Origin: Rhizobium etli CFN 42
Lineage (GTDB): Bacteria > Pseudomonadota > Alphaproteobacteria > Rhizobiales > Rhizobiaceae
Length of the DNA stretch: 64,000 bases
Assembly: GCF_000092045.1 (NCBI RefSeq)
Contig: NC_007761.1
Span: 4,225,501-4,289,500 of the forward strand
Direction: 5' to 3'
The number at the start of each line of letters is the position of its first letter. Position 1 is the first letter of the stretch. Below the pieces are notes generated by a model that saw nothing but the letters and a program-made list of their open reading frames with translations, did not search any database and had not been told where the DNA came from. Shown here one piece after another: positions 8,309-17,307 of this stretch. The translations under genes were made by a program, and so were the position numbers.

Positions 8309-10072
8309 TCAGGCGGCTTCGGTGGTATGGGCCTTGCGGACTTCTTCGTCCGTCAGGATGCCGCTGGCGCGCAGCAGCGCGGCGAAGCGGCCGTTGCTGT
8401 GGCTGAGCTCATCGAAGCCGCCCTGCTCGACGACACGTCCATCATCGAGGAAGAGCACCATATCGGCTTCGCGGACCGTCGAGAGGCGGTGGGCGATGAT
8501 GAAGGTGGTGCGGTTCTGCCGCAGATTGTCGATCGCGGCCTTGACGCGGGCTTCAGTCTCTACGTCGAGCGCCGAGGTCGCTTCATCGAGCACTAGGATC
8601 GGCGCATCCTTGAGAATGGCGCGGGCAATCGCAATGCGCTGACGTTCACCACCGGAGAGCTTGTTGCCGCGTTCGCCGACATGGGTATCGTAACGATCCT
8701 CGCGGGTCTCGATGAAGTCGGCGGCGGCGGCGGCTTCGGCAGCACGGCGCATGTCCTCCTCGCTCGCACCTTCGCGGCCGAGGCGGATATTGTCGCTGAT
8801 CGAACGATTCAGCAGGCCCGCATCCTGGAAGACGGTGGCGATATGGCGACGCAGCGACTTCCGGGTCACCTTGGTGATATCGGTGCCGTCGACGAGGATC
8901 TGGCCGCCCTGCGGGTCGTAGACGCGCTGCAGCAGGTTGACCAGCGTCGTCTTGCCGGCGCCGGTCGGGCCGACGATGGCAACCGTCTGGCCTGCCTTTA
9001 CCGAGAAGGAGACATTGTGCAGGCCCTGCGAACTGTTGCCGAAGCCGAAGGAGACGTCGCGGAATTCAATCGCACCCTTGACGTTCTTGATCTCGCCATT
9101 GCCGGCCGGCTCTTCACGATCACGCACGGAATCTTCGAGCGTATAGAAGTCCTCGAGCTTGGAGCGGGCCTCGAAGATCTGCGTTGCGAATTGACGCATC
9201 AGGTCGAGACGGGCGATCAGCAGGTTGGCAAAGCCGATGAAGGCAATGACATCACCGATGCGCAGCTCGCCGGACTGGACGAGCATCGTGCCGATGATCA
9301 GAACCACCATCATCGCGATGGTCGAGGCCATGCGGTTCAGCGCGCTGGCGAGCGCCCACCAGTCGAGCACCGGATACTGCGCTTCGAGCAGCCGGTTGGC
9401 GAAGGACTTCAACGCCTTGGTTTCCGCTTCGATGCGGTTGTAGCTATGCAGAACGGAGACGTTGCTGATCGAGTCGCTGACATGCGAAAAGACGGTATGG
9501 TAGTGGTTCTCGACCGAAGCCTGGCCATCCTTGGTGCGGCTCATGACCACGCGGCCGATCAGCCAATAGGCGATGCCAAGCACGATCAGCACGGCGGAGA
9601 GGCGCAAGTCCATCGACATTGCGGTCGGCACCAGCAGGGCCAGCGCAATGACCGTCGACAGGTGGTTGCGCATGAATTCCAGCCAGAGGCCGAACAGCGT
9701 CTCGCAGGCACGCAGCAGCGTATGCAGCGCGTTGGAGGTGCCGCGCTGATGGTGCCAGGCGAGCGGCATGGAAATGATGCGTCCGAAAGCTTCCGTCAGC
9801 AGCGTTGCCCGCCGGCCATGGGCGAGCCGGTCGGCCTCTCGGGAGACCAGAACGAAGGCGACAGTATTGAACACGGCGAAGGCAGCCCACATGAAGAGGA
9901 TGGGTTTGACTTCACCCTTGCCCGATATCGCATCGATGATGCGACCGAACAGGATCGGTTCCGCAATGGTGATGGTCGCCAGAACAATGTTGGCGATAAC
10001 GACCAGGGATACGCGGAGCTTGTAAGCGCCAAGATAGCGCAGAGCTCTTGCATAGACCTTGAATAGCGACAC
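8309..10072 (-). CDS. ndvA: Cyclic beta-1,2-glucan ABC exporter NdvA
   Basis: Half-size ABC exporter (587 aa) that moves cyclic beta-1,2-glucan from cytoplasm to periplasm, working as a homodimer in the inner membrane. The N-terminal 300 residues hold six hydrophobic helices (opening VVIANIVLATITIAEPILFG). The nucleotide-binding domain has Walker A GPTGAGKTT, signature LSGGERQR and Walker B ILVLDEATSALD, followed by the switch His in IIAHRLS. The GTG at 10072 is preferred over the ATG at 10090: AAGAGG sits six bases before the GTG, nothing comparable precedes the ATG, and the protein then begins MSLFKVYARAL as I recall for S. meliloti NdvA. It is on the strand opposite to ndvB, 2.1 kb away, with its own terminator. 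Confidence 0.97.
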   Translation of the reverse strand: MSLFKVYARALRYLGAYKLRVSLVVIANIVLATITIAEPILFGRIIDAISGKGEVKPILFMWAAFAVFNTVAFVLVSREADRLAHGRRATLLTEAFGRIISMPLAWHHQRGTSNALHTLLRACETLFGLWLEFMRNHLSTVIALALLVPTAMSMDLRLSAVLIVLGIAYWLIGRVVMSRTKDGQASVENHYHTVFSHVSDSISNVSVLHSYNRIEAETKALKSFANRLLEAQYPVLDWWALASALNRMASTIAMMVVLIIGTMLVQSGELRIGDVIAFIGFANLLIARLDLMRQFATQIFEARSKLEDFYTLEDSVRDREEPAGNGEIKNVKGAIEFRDVSFGFGNSSQGLHNVSFSVKAGQTVAIVGPTGAGKTTLVNLLQRVYDPQGGQILVDGTDITKVTRKSLRRHIATVFQDAGLLNRSISDNIRLGREGASEEDMRRAAEAAAAADFIETREDRYDTHVGERGNKLSGGERQRIAIARAILKDAPILVLDEATSALDVETEARVKAAIDNLRQNRTTFIIAHRLSTVREADMVLFLDDGRVVEQGGFDELSHSNGRFAALLRASGILTDEEVRKAHTTEAA

Positions 10073-10458
10073 GTCTAACCTCTTGTGCATCTGCGAAAAC
10101 GGGATGATGGGATGCTACAAAAGGCTACCTGAACCGGCGATTAACGGAGTATTCGGGATTCAGTCCCGCCGGGTGCTTAACTTGATCTCACGATCGCAGC
10201 CGCGACGAATTTGAAGCTGCCTCAATGGGATAGAACGCAGGGACGTTCTCGGGCTCCTCAGATTTTTCGGCAGCGGGGTCTAGCGCCGGAATTCCACCAT
10301 GATTATATCTCGCAACAATTTGCGCTTGCATTTCAATCGCTGTTTAGCGCAGCATTAAATTAGAGACTGCATTTTTGAAGAAGACCGTTACGCGATCAAT
10401 CTGAACAGCCGCCAACGGCCTCGATGCGGGCTTCAGGTCCGGGCAAAGGGCGCTATTT
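10073..10458. other. Divergent intergenic region ndvA/expR
   Basis: This 386-bp stretch holds no convincing gene. It must contain the ndvA promoter (minus strand) and the expR promoter (plus strand). The expR-proximal 160 bp are markedly AT-rich, with a TTAAATTAG stretch near 10357. I could not assign a convincing -35/-10 pair or a lux-box. Confidence 0.5.
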
Positions 10459-11214
10459 GTGAATATTAATTCTTTAATTCAATTGCTTGTAATTCTGGAA
10501 GAGTGCCCAAATCCGGACGCCGTCGTCGCCGAACTCGAGCAGGTCCTCCACGGTTCCGGTTTCGAGTATTACGGTCTGCTGCGACATTTGCAGCAAAACC
10601 CGGCGCAGCAGAATATCGAACTGCGCGCCGCGCCGCTTGCCGGCCGCTGGCCGGAACAATGGCTACAGATATATGCCGCAAAAAAATATGTCCGGATCGA
10701 TCCGATGGTGCGTTATCTCGCGCATGCGCAACGGCCTTTCCGCTGGCGGGAGAGCATGGCAGCCTTCGACGGTGACGCGCATCAGCGCCGCATGGAGCAG
10801 ATGATGGTCGATGCCTTCGGCCACGGATTGGAGGACGGCTATCTCTTTCCGATTCATGGGCGCAACGGCATTCTCGGCAGCCTCACCCTCGGCGGCAAAC
10901 CAATCGACTTGTCGCCGGTGGAAATCGCGCTGCTCGAGGCCGTGGCGCGCAAGAGCTTCTGGCGATTGCTCGACCTCACAGGCGAGGCTGAGGCGCTGGA
11001 AACGGTGCTGCCGACCGAGACGCCGCTGACGCGGCGCGAGATGGAAATCCTCCACTATCTCGCCGAAGGCATGACGTCGATGGAGATCAGCAAGATGCTG
11101 AAGATCTCAAATCATACCGTCGACTGGTACATGAACGGTCTGCAGAACAAGCTGAAGGCGAAAAACAGGCAGCAGGCAGTGGCGCTTGCCTTCCGTCACG
11201 GTCTGATAAGCTAG
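10459..11214 (+). CDS. expR: Solo LuxR-family quorum-sensing regulator, ExpR type
   Basis: Transcription factor of 251 aa with an N-terminal acyl-homoserine-lactone-binding domain (about residues 15-165) and a C-terminal LuxR helix-turn-helix (about 182-245, LTRREMEILHYLAEG to AVALAFRHGL). Conserved ligand-pocket residues are visible in WLQIYAAKKYVRIDP (Trp, Tyr, Asp, Pro) and PFRW. In S. meliloti and R. leguminosarum, ExpR responds to long-chain AHLs and controls exopolysaccharide. No luxI-type synthase is encoded nearby, so it is a solo receptor. The assignment rests on the family plus location between ndvA and pyc, where I recall S. meliloti expR lying. The start is GTG at 10459, with AAAGGG 8-13 bases upstream. 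Confidence 0.85.
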   Translation: MNINSLIQLLVILEECPNPDAVVAELEQVLHGSGFEYYGLLRHLQQNPAQQNIELRAAPLAGRWPEQWLQIYAAKKYVRIDPMVRYLAHAQRPFRWRESMAAFDGDAHQRRMEQMMVDAFGHGLEDGYLFPIHGRNGILGSLTLGGKPIDLSPVEIALLEAVARKSFWRLLDLTGEAEALETVLPTETPLTRREMEILHYLAEGMTSMEISKMLKISNHTVDWYMNGLQNKLKAKNRQQAVALAFRHGLIS

Positions 11215-11387
11215 GCTTCTTTTTATCCGCCTGCTGAAATCGCTGCATACTGCCGGCCGACAGGCTCTGGCATGGCGAGAAAGTGCATTTCGCAGTCGCA
11301 AGAGAAATTGAACTTCCCGTGACAAGAAGTTAAGAATTTTCTTCGCGGGTGCAGCATGCCCGCGTCTGAACGACGGAGGAGACCGTT

Positions 11388-14300
11388 TTGCCCATATCCA
11401 AGATACTCGTTGCCAATCGCTCTGAAATAGCCATCCGCGTGTTCCGCGCGGCCAACGAGCTTGGAATAAAAACGGTGGCGATCTGGGCGGAAGAGGACAA
11501 GCTGGCGCTGCACCGCTTCAAGGCGGACGAGAGTTATCAGGTCGGCCGCGGACCGCATCTTGCCCGCGACCTCGGGCCGATCGAAAGCTATCTGTCGATC
11601 GACGAGGTGATCCGCGTCGCCAAGCTTTCCGGTGCCGACGCCATCCATCCGGGCTACGGCCTCTTGTCGGAAAGCCCCGAATTCGTCGATGCCTGCAACA
11701 AGGCCGGCATCATCTTCATCGGCCCGAAGGCCGATACGATGCGCCAGCTTGGCAACAAGGTCGCAGCGCGCAACCTGGCGATCTCGGTCGGCGTACCGGT
11801 CGTGCCGGCGACCGAGCCACTGCCGGACGATATGGCCGAAGTGGCGAAGATGGCGGCGGCGATCGGCTATCCCGTCATGCTGAAGGCATCCTGGGGCGGC
11901 GGCGGTCGCGGCATGCGCGTCATTCGTTCCGAGGCCGACCTCGCCAAGGAAGTGACGGAAGCCAAGCGCGAGGCGATGGCGGCCTTCGGCAAGGACGAGG
12001 TCTATCTCGAAAAACTGGTCGAGCGCGCCCGCCACGTCGAAAGCCAGATCCTCGGCGACACCCACGGCAATGTCGTGCATCTCTTCGAGCGCGACTGTTC
12101 CGTTCAGCGCCGCAATCAGAAGGTCGTCGAGCGCGCGCCCGCACCCTATCTTTCGGAAGCGCAGCGCCAGGAACTCGCCGCCTATTCGCTGAAGATCGCA
12201 GGGGCGACCAACTATATCGGCGCCGGCACCGTCGAATATCTGATGGATGCCGATACCGGCAAATTTTACTTCATCGAAGTCAATCCGCGCATCCAGGTCG
12301 AGCACACGGTGACCGAAGTCGTCACCGGCATCGATATCGTCAAGGCGCAGATCCACATCCTGGACGGCGCCGCGATCGGCACGCCGCAATCCGGCGTGCC
12401 GAACCAGGAAGACATCCGTCTCAACGGTCACGCCCTGCAGTGCCGCGTGACGACGGAAGATCCGGAGCACAACTTCATTCCGGATTACGGCCGCATCACC
12501 GCCTATCGCTCGGCTTCCGGCTTCGGCATCCGGCTTGACGGCGGCACCTCTTATTCCGGCGCCATCATCACCCGCTATTACGATCCGCTGCTCGTCAAGG
12601 TCACGGCCTGGGCGCCGAACCCGCTGGAAGCCATTTCCCGCATGGACCGGGCGCTGCGCGAATTCCGCATCCGTGGCGTCGCCACCAACCTGACCTTCCT
12701 CGAAGCGATCATCGGCCATCCGAAATTCCGCGACAACAGCTACACCACCCGCTTCATCGACACGACGCCGGAGCTCTTCCAGCAGGTCAAGCGCCAGGAC
12801 CGCGCGACGAAGCTTCTGACCTATCTCGCCGACGTCACCGTCAATGGCCATCCCGAGGCCAAGGACAGGCCGAAGCCCCTCGAGAATGCCGCCAGGCCGG
12901 TGGTGCCCTATGCCAATGGCAACGGGGTGAAGGACGGCACCAAGCAGCTGCTCGATACGCTCGGCCCGAAAAAATTCGGCGAATGGATGCGCAATGAGAA
13001 GCGCGTGCTTCTGACCGACACCACGATGCGCGACGGCCACCAGTCGCTGCTCGCAACCCGCATGCGTACCTATGACATCGCCAGGATCGCCGGCACCTAT
13101 TCGCATGCGCTGCCGAACCTCTTGTCGCTCGAATGCTGGGGCGGCGCCACCTTCGACGTCTCGATGCGCTTCCTCACCGAAGATCCGTGGGAGCGGCTGG
13201 CGCTGATCCGAGAGGGGGCGCCGAACCTGCTCCTGCAGATGCTGCTGCGCGGCGCCAATGGCGTCGGTTACACCAACTATCCCGACAATGTCGTCAAATA
13301 CTTCGTCCGCCAGGCGGCCAAAGGCGGCATCGATCTCTTCCGCGTCTTCGACTGCCTGAACTGGGTCGAGAATATGCGGGTGTCGATGGATGCGATTGCC
13401 GAGGAGAACAAGCTCTGCGAGGCGGCGATCTGCTACACCGGCGATATCCTCAATTCCGCCCGCCCGAAATACGACTTGAAATATTACACCAACCTTGCCG
13501 TCGAGCTTGAGAAGGCCGGCGCCCATATCATTGCGGTCAAGGATATGGCGGGCCTTCTGAAGCCGGCTGCTGCCAAGGTTCTGTTCAAGGCGCTGCGTGA
13601 AGCAACCGGCCTGCCGATCCATTTCCACACGCATGACACCTCGGGCATTGCGGCGGCAACGGTTCTTGCCGCCGTCGAAGCCGGTGTCGATGCCGTCGAT
13701 GCGGCGATGGATGCGCTCTCCGGCAACACCTCGCAACCCTGTCTCGGCTCGATCGTCGAGGCGCTCTCCGGCTCCGAGCGCGATCCCGGCCTCGATCCGG
13801 CATGGATCCGCCGCATCTCCTTCTATTGGGAAGCGGTGCGCAACCAGTATGCCGCCTTCGAAAGCGACCTCAAGGGACCGGCATCGGAAGTCTATCTGCA
13901 TGAAATGCCGGGCGGCCAGTTCACCAACCTCAAGGAGCAGGCCCGCTCGCTGGGGCTGGAAACCCGCTGGCACCAGGTGGCGCAGGCCTATGCCGACGCC
14001 AACCAGATGTTCGGCGATATCGTCAAGGTGACGCCATCCTCCAAGGTCGTCGGCGACATGGCGCTGATGATGGTCTCCCAGGACCTGACCGTCGCCGATG
14101 TCGTCAGCCCCGACCGCGAAGTCTCCTTCCCGGAATCGGTCGTCTCGATGCTGAAGGGCGATCTCGGCCAGCCTCCGTCTGGATGGCCGGAAGCGCTGCA
14201 GAAGAAAGCATTGAAGGGCGAAAAGCCCTATACGGTGCGCCCCGGCTCGCTGCTCAAGGAAGCCGATCTCGATGCGGAACGCAAAGTCATCGAGAAGAAG

Positions 14301-14852
14301 CTTGAGCGCGAGGTCAGCGACTTCGAATTCGCTTCCTATCTGATGTATCCGAAGGTCTTCACCGACTTTGCGCTTGCCTCCGATACCTACGGTCCGGTTT
14401 CGGTGCTGCCGACGCCCGCCTATTTTTACGGGTTGGCGGACGGCGAGGAGCTGTTCGCCGACATCGAGAAGGGCAAGACGCTCGTCATCGTCAATCAGGC
14501 GGTGAGCGCCACCGACAGCCAGGGCATGGTCACTGTCTTCTTCGAGCTCAACGGCCAGCCGCGCCGTATCAAGGTGCCCGATCGGGCCCACGGGGCGACG
14601 GGAGCCGCCGTGCGCCGCAAGGCCGAACCCGGCAATGCCGCCCATGTCGGTGCGCCGATGCCGGGCGTCATCAGCCGTGTCTTTGTCTCTTCAGGCCAGG
14701 CCGTCAATGCCGGCGACGTGCTCGTCTCCATCGAGGCCATGAAGATGGAAACCGCGATCCATGCGGAAAAGGACGGCACCATTGCCGAAGTGCTGGTCAA
14801 GGCCGGCGATCAGATCGATGCCAAGGACCTGCTGGCGGTTTACGGCGGATGA
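11388..14852 (+). CDS. pyc: Pyruvate carboxylase
   Basis: Cytosolic anaplerotic enzyme making oxaloacetate from pyruvate, bicarbonate and ATP; 1154 aa, the full single-chain form. Biotin carboxylase domain: residues 1-450, ATP-grasp loop KASWGGGGRGM, catalytic region EVNPRIQVEHT. Carboxyltransferase domain: about 540-810, opening TDTTMRDGHQS, metal ligands in HFHTHD. C-terminal biotin carrier: EAMKMET, with the biotinylated Lys at codon 14742-14744. With the TTG start at 11388 (GGAGGA seven bases upstream) this Lys is residue 1119, the number I recall for R. etli Pyc, which supports both start and lineage. Monocistronic, with a terminator downstream. Confidence 0.98.
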   Translation: MPISKILVANRSEIAIRVFRAANELGIKTVAIWAEEDKLALHRFKADESYQVGRGPHLARDLGPIESYLSIDEVIRVAKLSGADAIHPGYGLLSESPEFVDACNKAGIIFIGPKADTMRQLGNKVAARNLAISVGVPVVPATEPLPDDMAEVAKMAAAIGYPVMLKASWGGGGRGMRVIRSEADLAKEVTEAKREAMAAFGKDEVYLEKLVERARHVESQILGDTHGNVVHLFERDCSVQRRNQKVVERAPAPYLSEAQRQELAAYSLKIAGATNYIGAGTVEYLMDADTGKFYFIEVNPRIQVEHTVTEVVTGIDIVKAQIHILDGAAIGTPQSGVPNQEDIRLNGHALQCRVTTEDPEHNFIPDYGRITAYRSASGFGIRLDGGTSYSGAIITRYYDPLLVKVTAWAPNPLEAISRMDRALREFRIRGVATNLTFLEAIIGHPKFRDNSYTTRFIDTTPELFQQVKRQDRATKLLTYLADVTVNGHPEAKDRPKPLENAARPVVPYANGNGVKDGTKQLLDTLGPKKFGEWMRNEKRVLLTDTTMRDGHQSLLATRMRTYDIARIAGTYSHALPNLLSLECWGGATFDVSMRFLTEDPWERLALIREGAPNLLLQMLLRGANGVGYTNYPDNVVKYFVRQAAKGGIDLFRVFDCLNWVENMRVSMDAIAEENKLCEAAICYTGDILNSARPKYDLKYYTNLAVELEKAGAHIIAVKDMAGLLKPAAAKVLFKALREATGLPIHFHTHDTSGIAAATVLAAVEAGVDAVDAAMDALSGNTSQPCLGSIVEALSGSERDPGLDPAWIRRISFYWEAVRNQYAAFESDLKGPASEVYLHEMPGGQFTNLKEQARSLGLETRWHQVAQAYADANQMFGDIVKVTPSSKVVGDMALMMVSQDLTVADVVSPDREVSFPESVVSMLKGDLGQPPSGWPEALQKKALKGEKPYTVRPGSLLKEADLDAERKVIEKKLEREVSDFEFASYLMYPKVFTDFALASDTYGPVSVLPTPAYFYGLADGEELFADIEKGKTLVIVNQAVSATDSQGMVTVFFELNGQPRRIKVPDRAHGATGAAVRRKAEPGNAAHVGAPMPGVISRVFVSSGQAVNAGDVLVSIEAMKMETAIHAEKDGTIAEVLVKAGDQIDAKDLLAVYGG

Positions 14853-14959
14853 GCGAACGGCACGAAAGGTTTCGTTCGCCCGTCCTTGTCAGGTCGCGCT
14901 GATCACCCGATTGTGTAGAGTCAGGCTGTTAAAAGGCCGACTTTTTCGAAAGGTTAGCG

Positions 14960-14993
14960 GCCTCCTCGCCTTGCCCGGCGGGGAGGCTTTTTC
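14960..14993 (+). terminator. Rho-independent terminator after pyc
   Basis: Stem GCCTCCTCGCC/GGCGGGGAGGC (14960-14970 and 14977-14987, one G-T pair) followed by TTTTT. It lies about 110 bp after the pyc stop codon. Confidence 0.85.
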
Positions 14994-15040
14994 GTAGACT
15001 TGCGTGCCTGCCCCCCCAAGATCAATCAGGAAACGATTTC

Positions 15041-15613
15041 ATGAGCAAATTAAAGATCGCCGTCATTGTCGGCAGCACTCGTATTGGCCGTTTCGCCGAA
15101 CATCCGGCAAAATGGATCGCCGGGCTCGTCGGCCAACGCTCCGATCTCGAAGTCGAGCTTCTCGATCTTCTCGACTATCCCATGCATTTCTTTGGCGAAG
15201 AGCGCGCCACCACGGCGGAAAGCGACACCGCCGAGCGCTGGAAGAAGAAGCTGCGCGAATTTGACGGCTACATATTCACCGTTGCCGAGTACAATCATGC
15301 GCCGACGGCGGTTCTGAAGAACGCTATCGATCTCGGCGAGTTCCTCCAGAAGCCGGTCGCCTTCGTCGGTTACGGCGGCGTCGGCGGTGCGCGCGCCGTC
15401 GAGCATCTGAGGCTGATCTTTGTGGAAATGGGCGCCGCCTCGGTGAAAACGGGCGTGCACATCGCGTTCAGCGAATATCTGAGCGTACTCAAGGAAGGCA
15501 AGAGCCTTGGCGATTACCCGCACCTCAACGAGGCGGCCAAGAACCAGCTCGATCAGCTCATCTGGTGGGGCAATGCGTTGAAGGCAGCGCGTTCTGTCGT
15601 CACCTCAGCCTGA
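15041..15613 (+). CDS. NAD(P)H-dependent FMN reductase (flavodoxin-like fold)
   Basis: A 190-aa flavoprotein of the NADPH-dependent FMN reductase/quinone reductase family. The N-terminal strand and phosphate loop are IAVIVGSTRIGRFAEHPAKW; the second flavin-contact segment is VAEYNHAPTAVLKNAIDL; a glycine-rich GYGGVGGARAVEHLR follows. It would reduce free flavin or quinones in the cytosol. ATG at 15041 follows CAGGAAAC. It is a single gene, convergent with the amino acid ABC operon; a perfect palindrome separates the two. The physiological electron acceptor cannot be deduced. Confidence 0.88.
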   Translation: MSKLKIAVIVGSTRIGRFAEHPAKWIAGLVGQRSDLEVELLDLLDYPMHFFGEERATTAESDTAERWKKKLREFDGYIFTVAEYNHAPTAVLKNAIDLGEFLQKPVAFVGYGGVGGARAVEHLRLIFVEMGAASVKTGVHIAFSEYLSVLKEGKSLGDYPHLNEAAKNQLDQLIWWGNALKAARSVVTSA

Positions 15614-15635
15614 GGCAAGTGGCTTAAAATCAAAG

Positions 15636-15667
15636 CGTCTCACGTGAATCACGATTCACGTGAGGCG
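15636..15667. repeat. Perfect palindrome with two CACGTG cores between convergent genes
   Basis: Arms CTCACGTGAAT (15639-15649) and ATTCACGTGAG (15654-15664) pair perfectly over 11 bp around loop CACG, and extend to 14 bp with one G-T pair. It sits three bases from the stop of the ABC ATPase gene and 22 bases past the reductase stop. It may serve as a bidirectional transcript end; no T-run is present, and it could equally be a dispersed rhizobial repeat. Confidence 0.6.
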
Positions 15668-15669
15668 AT

Positions 15670-16431
15670 TCAGATGTCGTATGTATGGGCGGCGTTGATC
15701 GTCGAGATGAAGCGCTTGGTACGCTCGCGCTCGGGCGCGCTGAAAATAGCTTTCGCGCTGCCCGTTTCCACCACGGTCCCAGCCTCCAGGAAGACGACGT
15801 CATTGGCGATATTCGAGGCGAGCCGGAGATCATGGGTGGCCATGACCATCGTCGTGCCTTCGCGGGCAAGCTGACCCAGCACATCGACCACTTCCGCCGA
15901 GAGTTCCGGATCGAGCGCCGAGGTCGGCTCATCGCAGAGAAGCACCCGCGGCGACGGCGCGAGGGCCCGGGCGATTGCCACACGTTGCTGCTGACCACCC
16001 GATAAGGTCGAAGGCCAGGCATTGGTCTTGTGCGCCATGCCGACCTTGGTCAGCAGTTCCATGGCGCGCTCGCGCGCTTTCTCCTTCGGCCATTTCAGCA
16101 CCGTGACCAGACCTTCCATGACGTTTTCGATCGCAGTCTGATGCGGAAAGAGCTGGAAATTCTGGAAGACCATGCCGGTCTGACGGCGGATTTTCTGGAT
16201 CGCCGGCCAGCCCAAGCGTTTACCCGGCGCGAAGGAAAGCTCTTCCTCGCCGAGGCGGATCGTGCCTGATCTCGGGATCTCAAGCAGGTTGATGCAGCGC
16301 AAGAGCGTGCTCTTGCCACCGCCGGACGGCCCGACGAGCGCGGTGACGCTGCCCTCGGGAATGCGGATGCTGATATCCTTCAGAATGACGGCATCGCCGA
16401 AGCGCTTTTCGATGTTGGAAAGCTCGATCAT
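15670..16431 (-). CDS. Polar amino acid ABC transporter, ATP-binding protein
   Basis: Cytosolic ATPase subunit of a polar amino acid importer, 253 aa, full length for the GlnQ/HisP family. Walker A GPSGGGKST (about residues 34-42), Q-loop FQNFQLFPH, signature LSGGQQQRVAIARAL, Walker B VLLCDEPTSALDPE and switch His ATHDL are intact. ATG at 16431 overlaps the permease stop by four bases, so translation is coupled. It is the last gene of a binding protein-permease-ATPase operon. Confidence 0.95.
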   Translation of the reverse strand: MIELSNIEKRFGDAVILKDISIRIPEGSVTALVGPSGGGKSTLLRCINLLEIPRSGTIRLGEEELSFAPGKRLGWPAIQKIRRQTGMVFQNFQLFPHQTAIENVMEGLVTVLKWPKEKARERAMELLTKVGMAHKTNAWPSTLSGGQQQRVAIARALAPSPRVLLCDEPTSALDPELSAEVVDVLGQLAREGTTMVMATHDLRLASNIANDVVFLEAGTVVETGSAKAIFSAPERERTKRFISTINAAHTYDI

Positions 16432-17108
16432 GCGTTTGCCTCCAGCATGCCGCCATAACGCGCGAAGCGGCGCTCCAGCCGCACCTGCAGCTGCGATAGA
16501 ATGGAGCTCAGCACGAGATAGATCAGCGCGGCCTCGATATAGAGGATCAGCGGCTCATAGGTGGTGGCGACGATGCGCTGCGCCGCCTGGAAGAGTTCCG
16601 GCACGGTGATGGCCGCCGCAAGCGAGGTATCCTTCACCAGCGAGATGAAGGTGTTCGATAGAGGCGGCACGGCGACACGGCCGGCCTGCGGCAGAATGGT
16701 GCGGCTCATCGCCTGGCGCCAGCTCATGCCGATCGAATAGGCCGCTTCCCATTGGCCCTTGGGCACGGAGGAGATAACGGCCCGGATGATCTCGGAACTG
16801 TAGGCGCCGATATTCAGGGTGAAGCCGATCAAGGCGGCGGGAAAGGCATCGAGCAGGATGCCGACGCTCGGCAGGCCATAGAAGATCACGAAGAGCTGGA
16901 CGAGCAGCGGCGTGCCGCGGATGACCCAGACATAGAAGCGGGCGATGGCCGCGACGGGCGCCGGACTGAAAAGACGGGCGATCGCGGTGATCAGGCCGAG
17001 GATCAGGCCGAAGGTGAAGGAAAGTAGCGTCAGGGGAATGGTGAAGATCAATCCCGCCCAGAGGAGCGAGGGAAGCGATTCCGCCATCAATTGGAGCCAG
17101 TGCGCCAC
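16428..17108 (-). CDS. Polar amino acid ABC transporter, permease
   Basis: Inner-membrane permease of the HisM/GlnP type, 226 aa, about five hydrophobic helices. The conserved loop contacting the ATPase is EAAYSIGMSWRQAMSRTILPQA. N-terminal WVIRGTPLLVQLFVIFYGLPSVG is a family signature. I chose GTG at 17108 (reading VAHWLQLMAESL); ATG at 17087 is the alternative. The frame stays open further upstream, but that sequence runs through a palindromic repeat and the binding-protein gene and is not credible coding. Only one permease is present, so it should work as a homodimer. Confidence 0.93.
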   Translation of the reverse strand: MAHWLQLMAESLPSLLWAGLIFTIPLTLLSFTFGLILGLITAIARLFSPAPVAAIARFYVWVIRGTPLLVQLFVIFYGLPSVGILLDAFPAALIGFTLNIGAYSSEIIRAVISSVPKGQWEAAYSIGMSWRQAMSRTILPQAGRVAVPPLSNTFISLVKDTSLAAAITVPELFQAAQRIVATTYEPLILYIEAALIYLVLSSILSQLQVRLERRFARYGGMLEANA

Positions 17109-17146
17109 AGGTGTTCTCTCTCGTGGGGTTGGTGTTTCGAGGTGTA

Positions 17147-17294
17147 CCCCTCCCCAACCCCTCCCCACAAGGGGGAGGGGCAGAGAGGATGCACCACCCG
17201 AGCCAAAGTGAGCGCCTGCCCCGTTGGTTCCGCGCTTTTGACGGCAAAGCGGACAACAAAACCCCTCCCCATTGTGCGGAGGGGTTGGGAGGGG
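17147..17294. repeat. MITE/RIME-like palindromic element inside the amino acid ABC operon
   Basis: A 148-bp element bounded by near-perfect inverted repeats: 17147-17169 (CCCCTCCCCAACCCCTCC then CCACA) and 17273-17294 (its inverse with one gap and one mismatch). Each end also forms its own hairpin with an adjacent GGGGAGGGG tract. It fills the gap between binding-protein stop and permease start. Such C-rich nested palindromes are a known class of dispersed rhizobial intergenic element. On the minus strand the first hairpin is followed by TTTT, so it may lower permease/ATPase expression relative to the binding protein. Confidence 0.7.
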
Positions 17295-17307
17295 ACTTTT
17301 CCGCAGC

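Noticed and set aside
8681..10066. 461-codon plus-strand frame
   Set aside because: Antisense to ndvA, whose Walker and signature motifs are unmistakable; composition is Asp/Arg/Gly-rich mirror sequence.
11223..14645. 1140-codon open frame on the minus strand across pyc
   Set aside because: It is an exact antisense frame of pyc, a high-GC artefact; no ribosome-binding site or recognisable domain, whereas the plus strand gives full-length pyruvate carboxylase.
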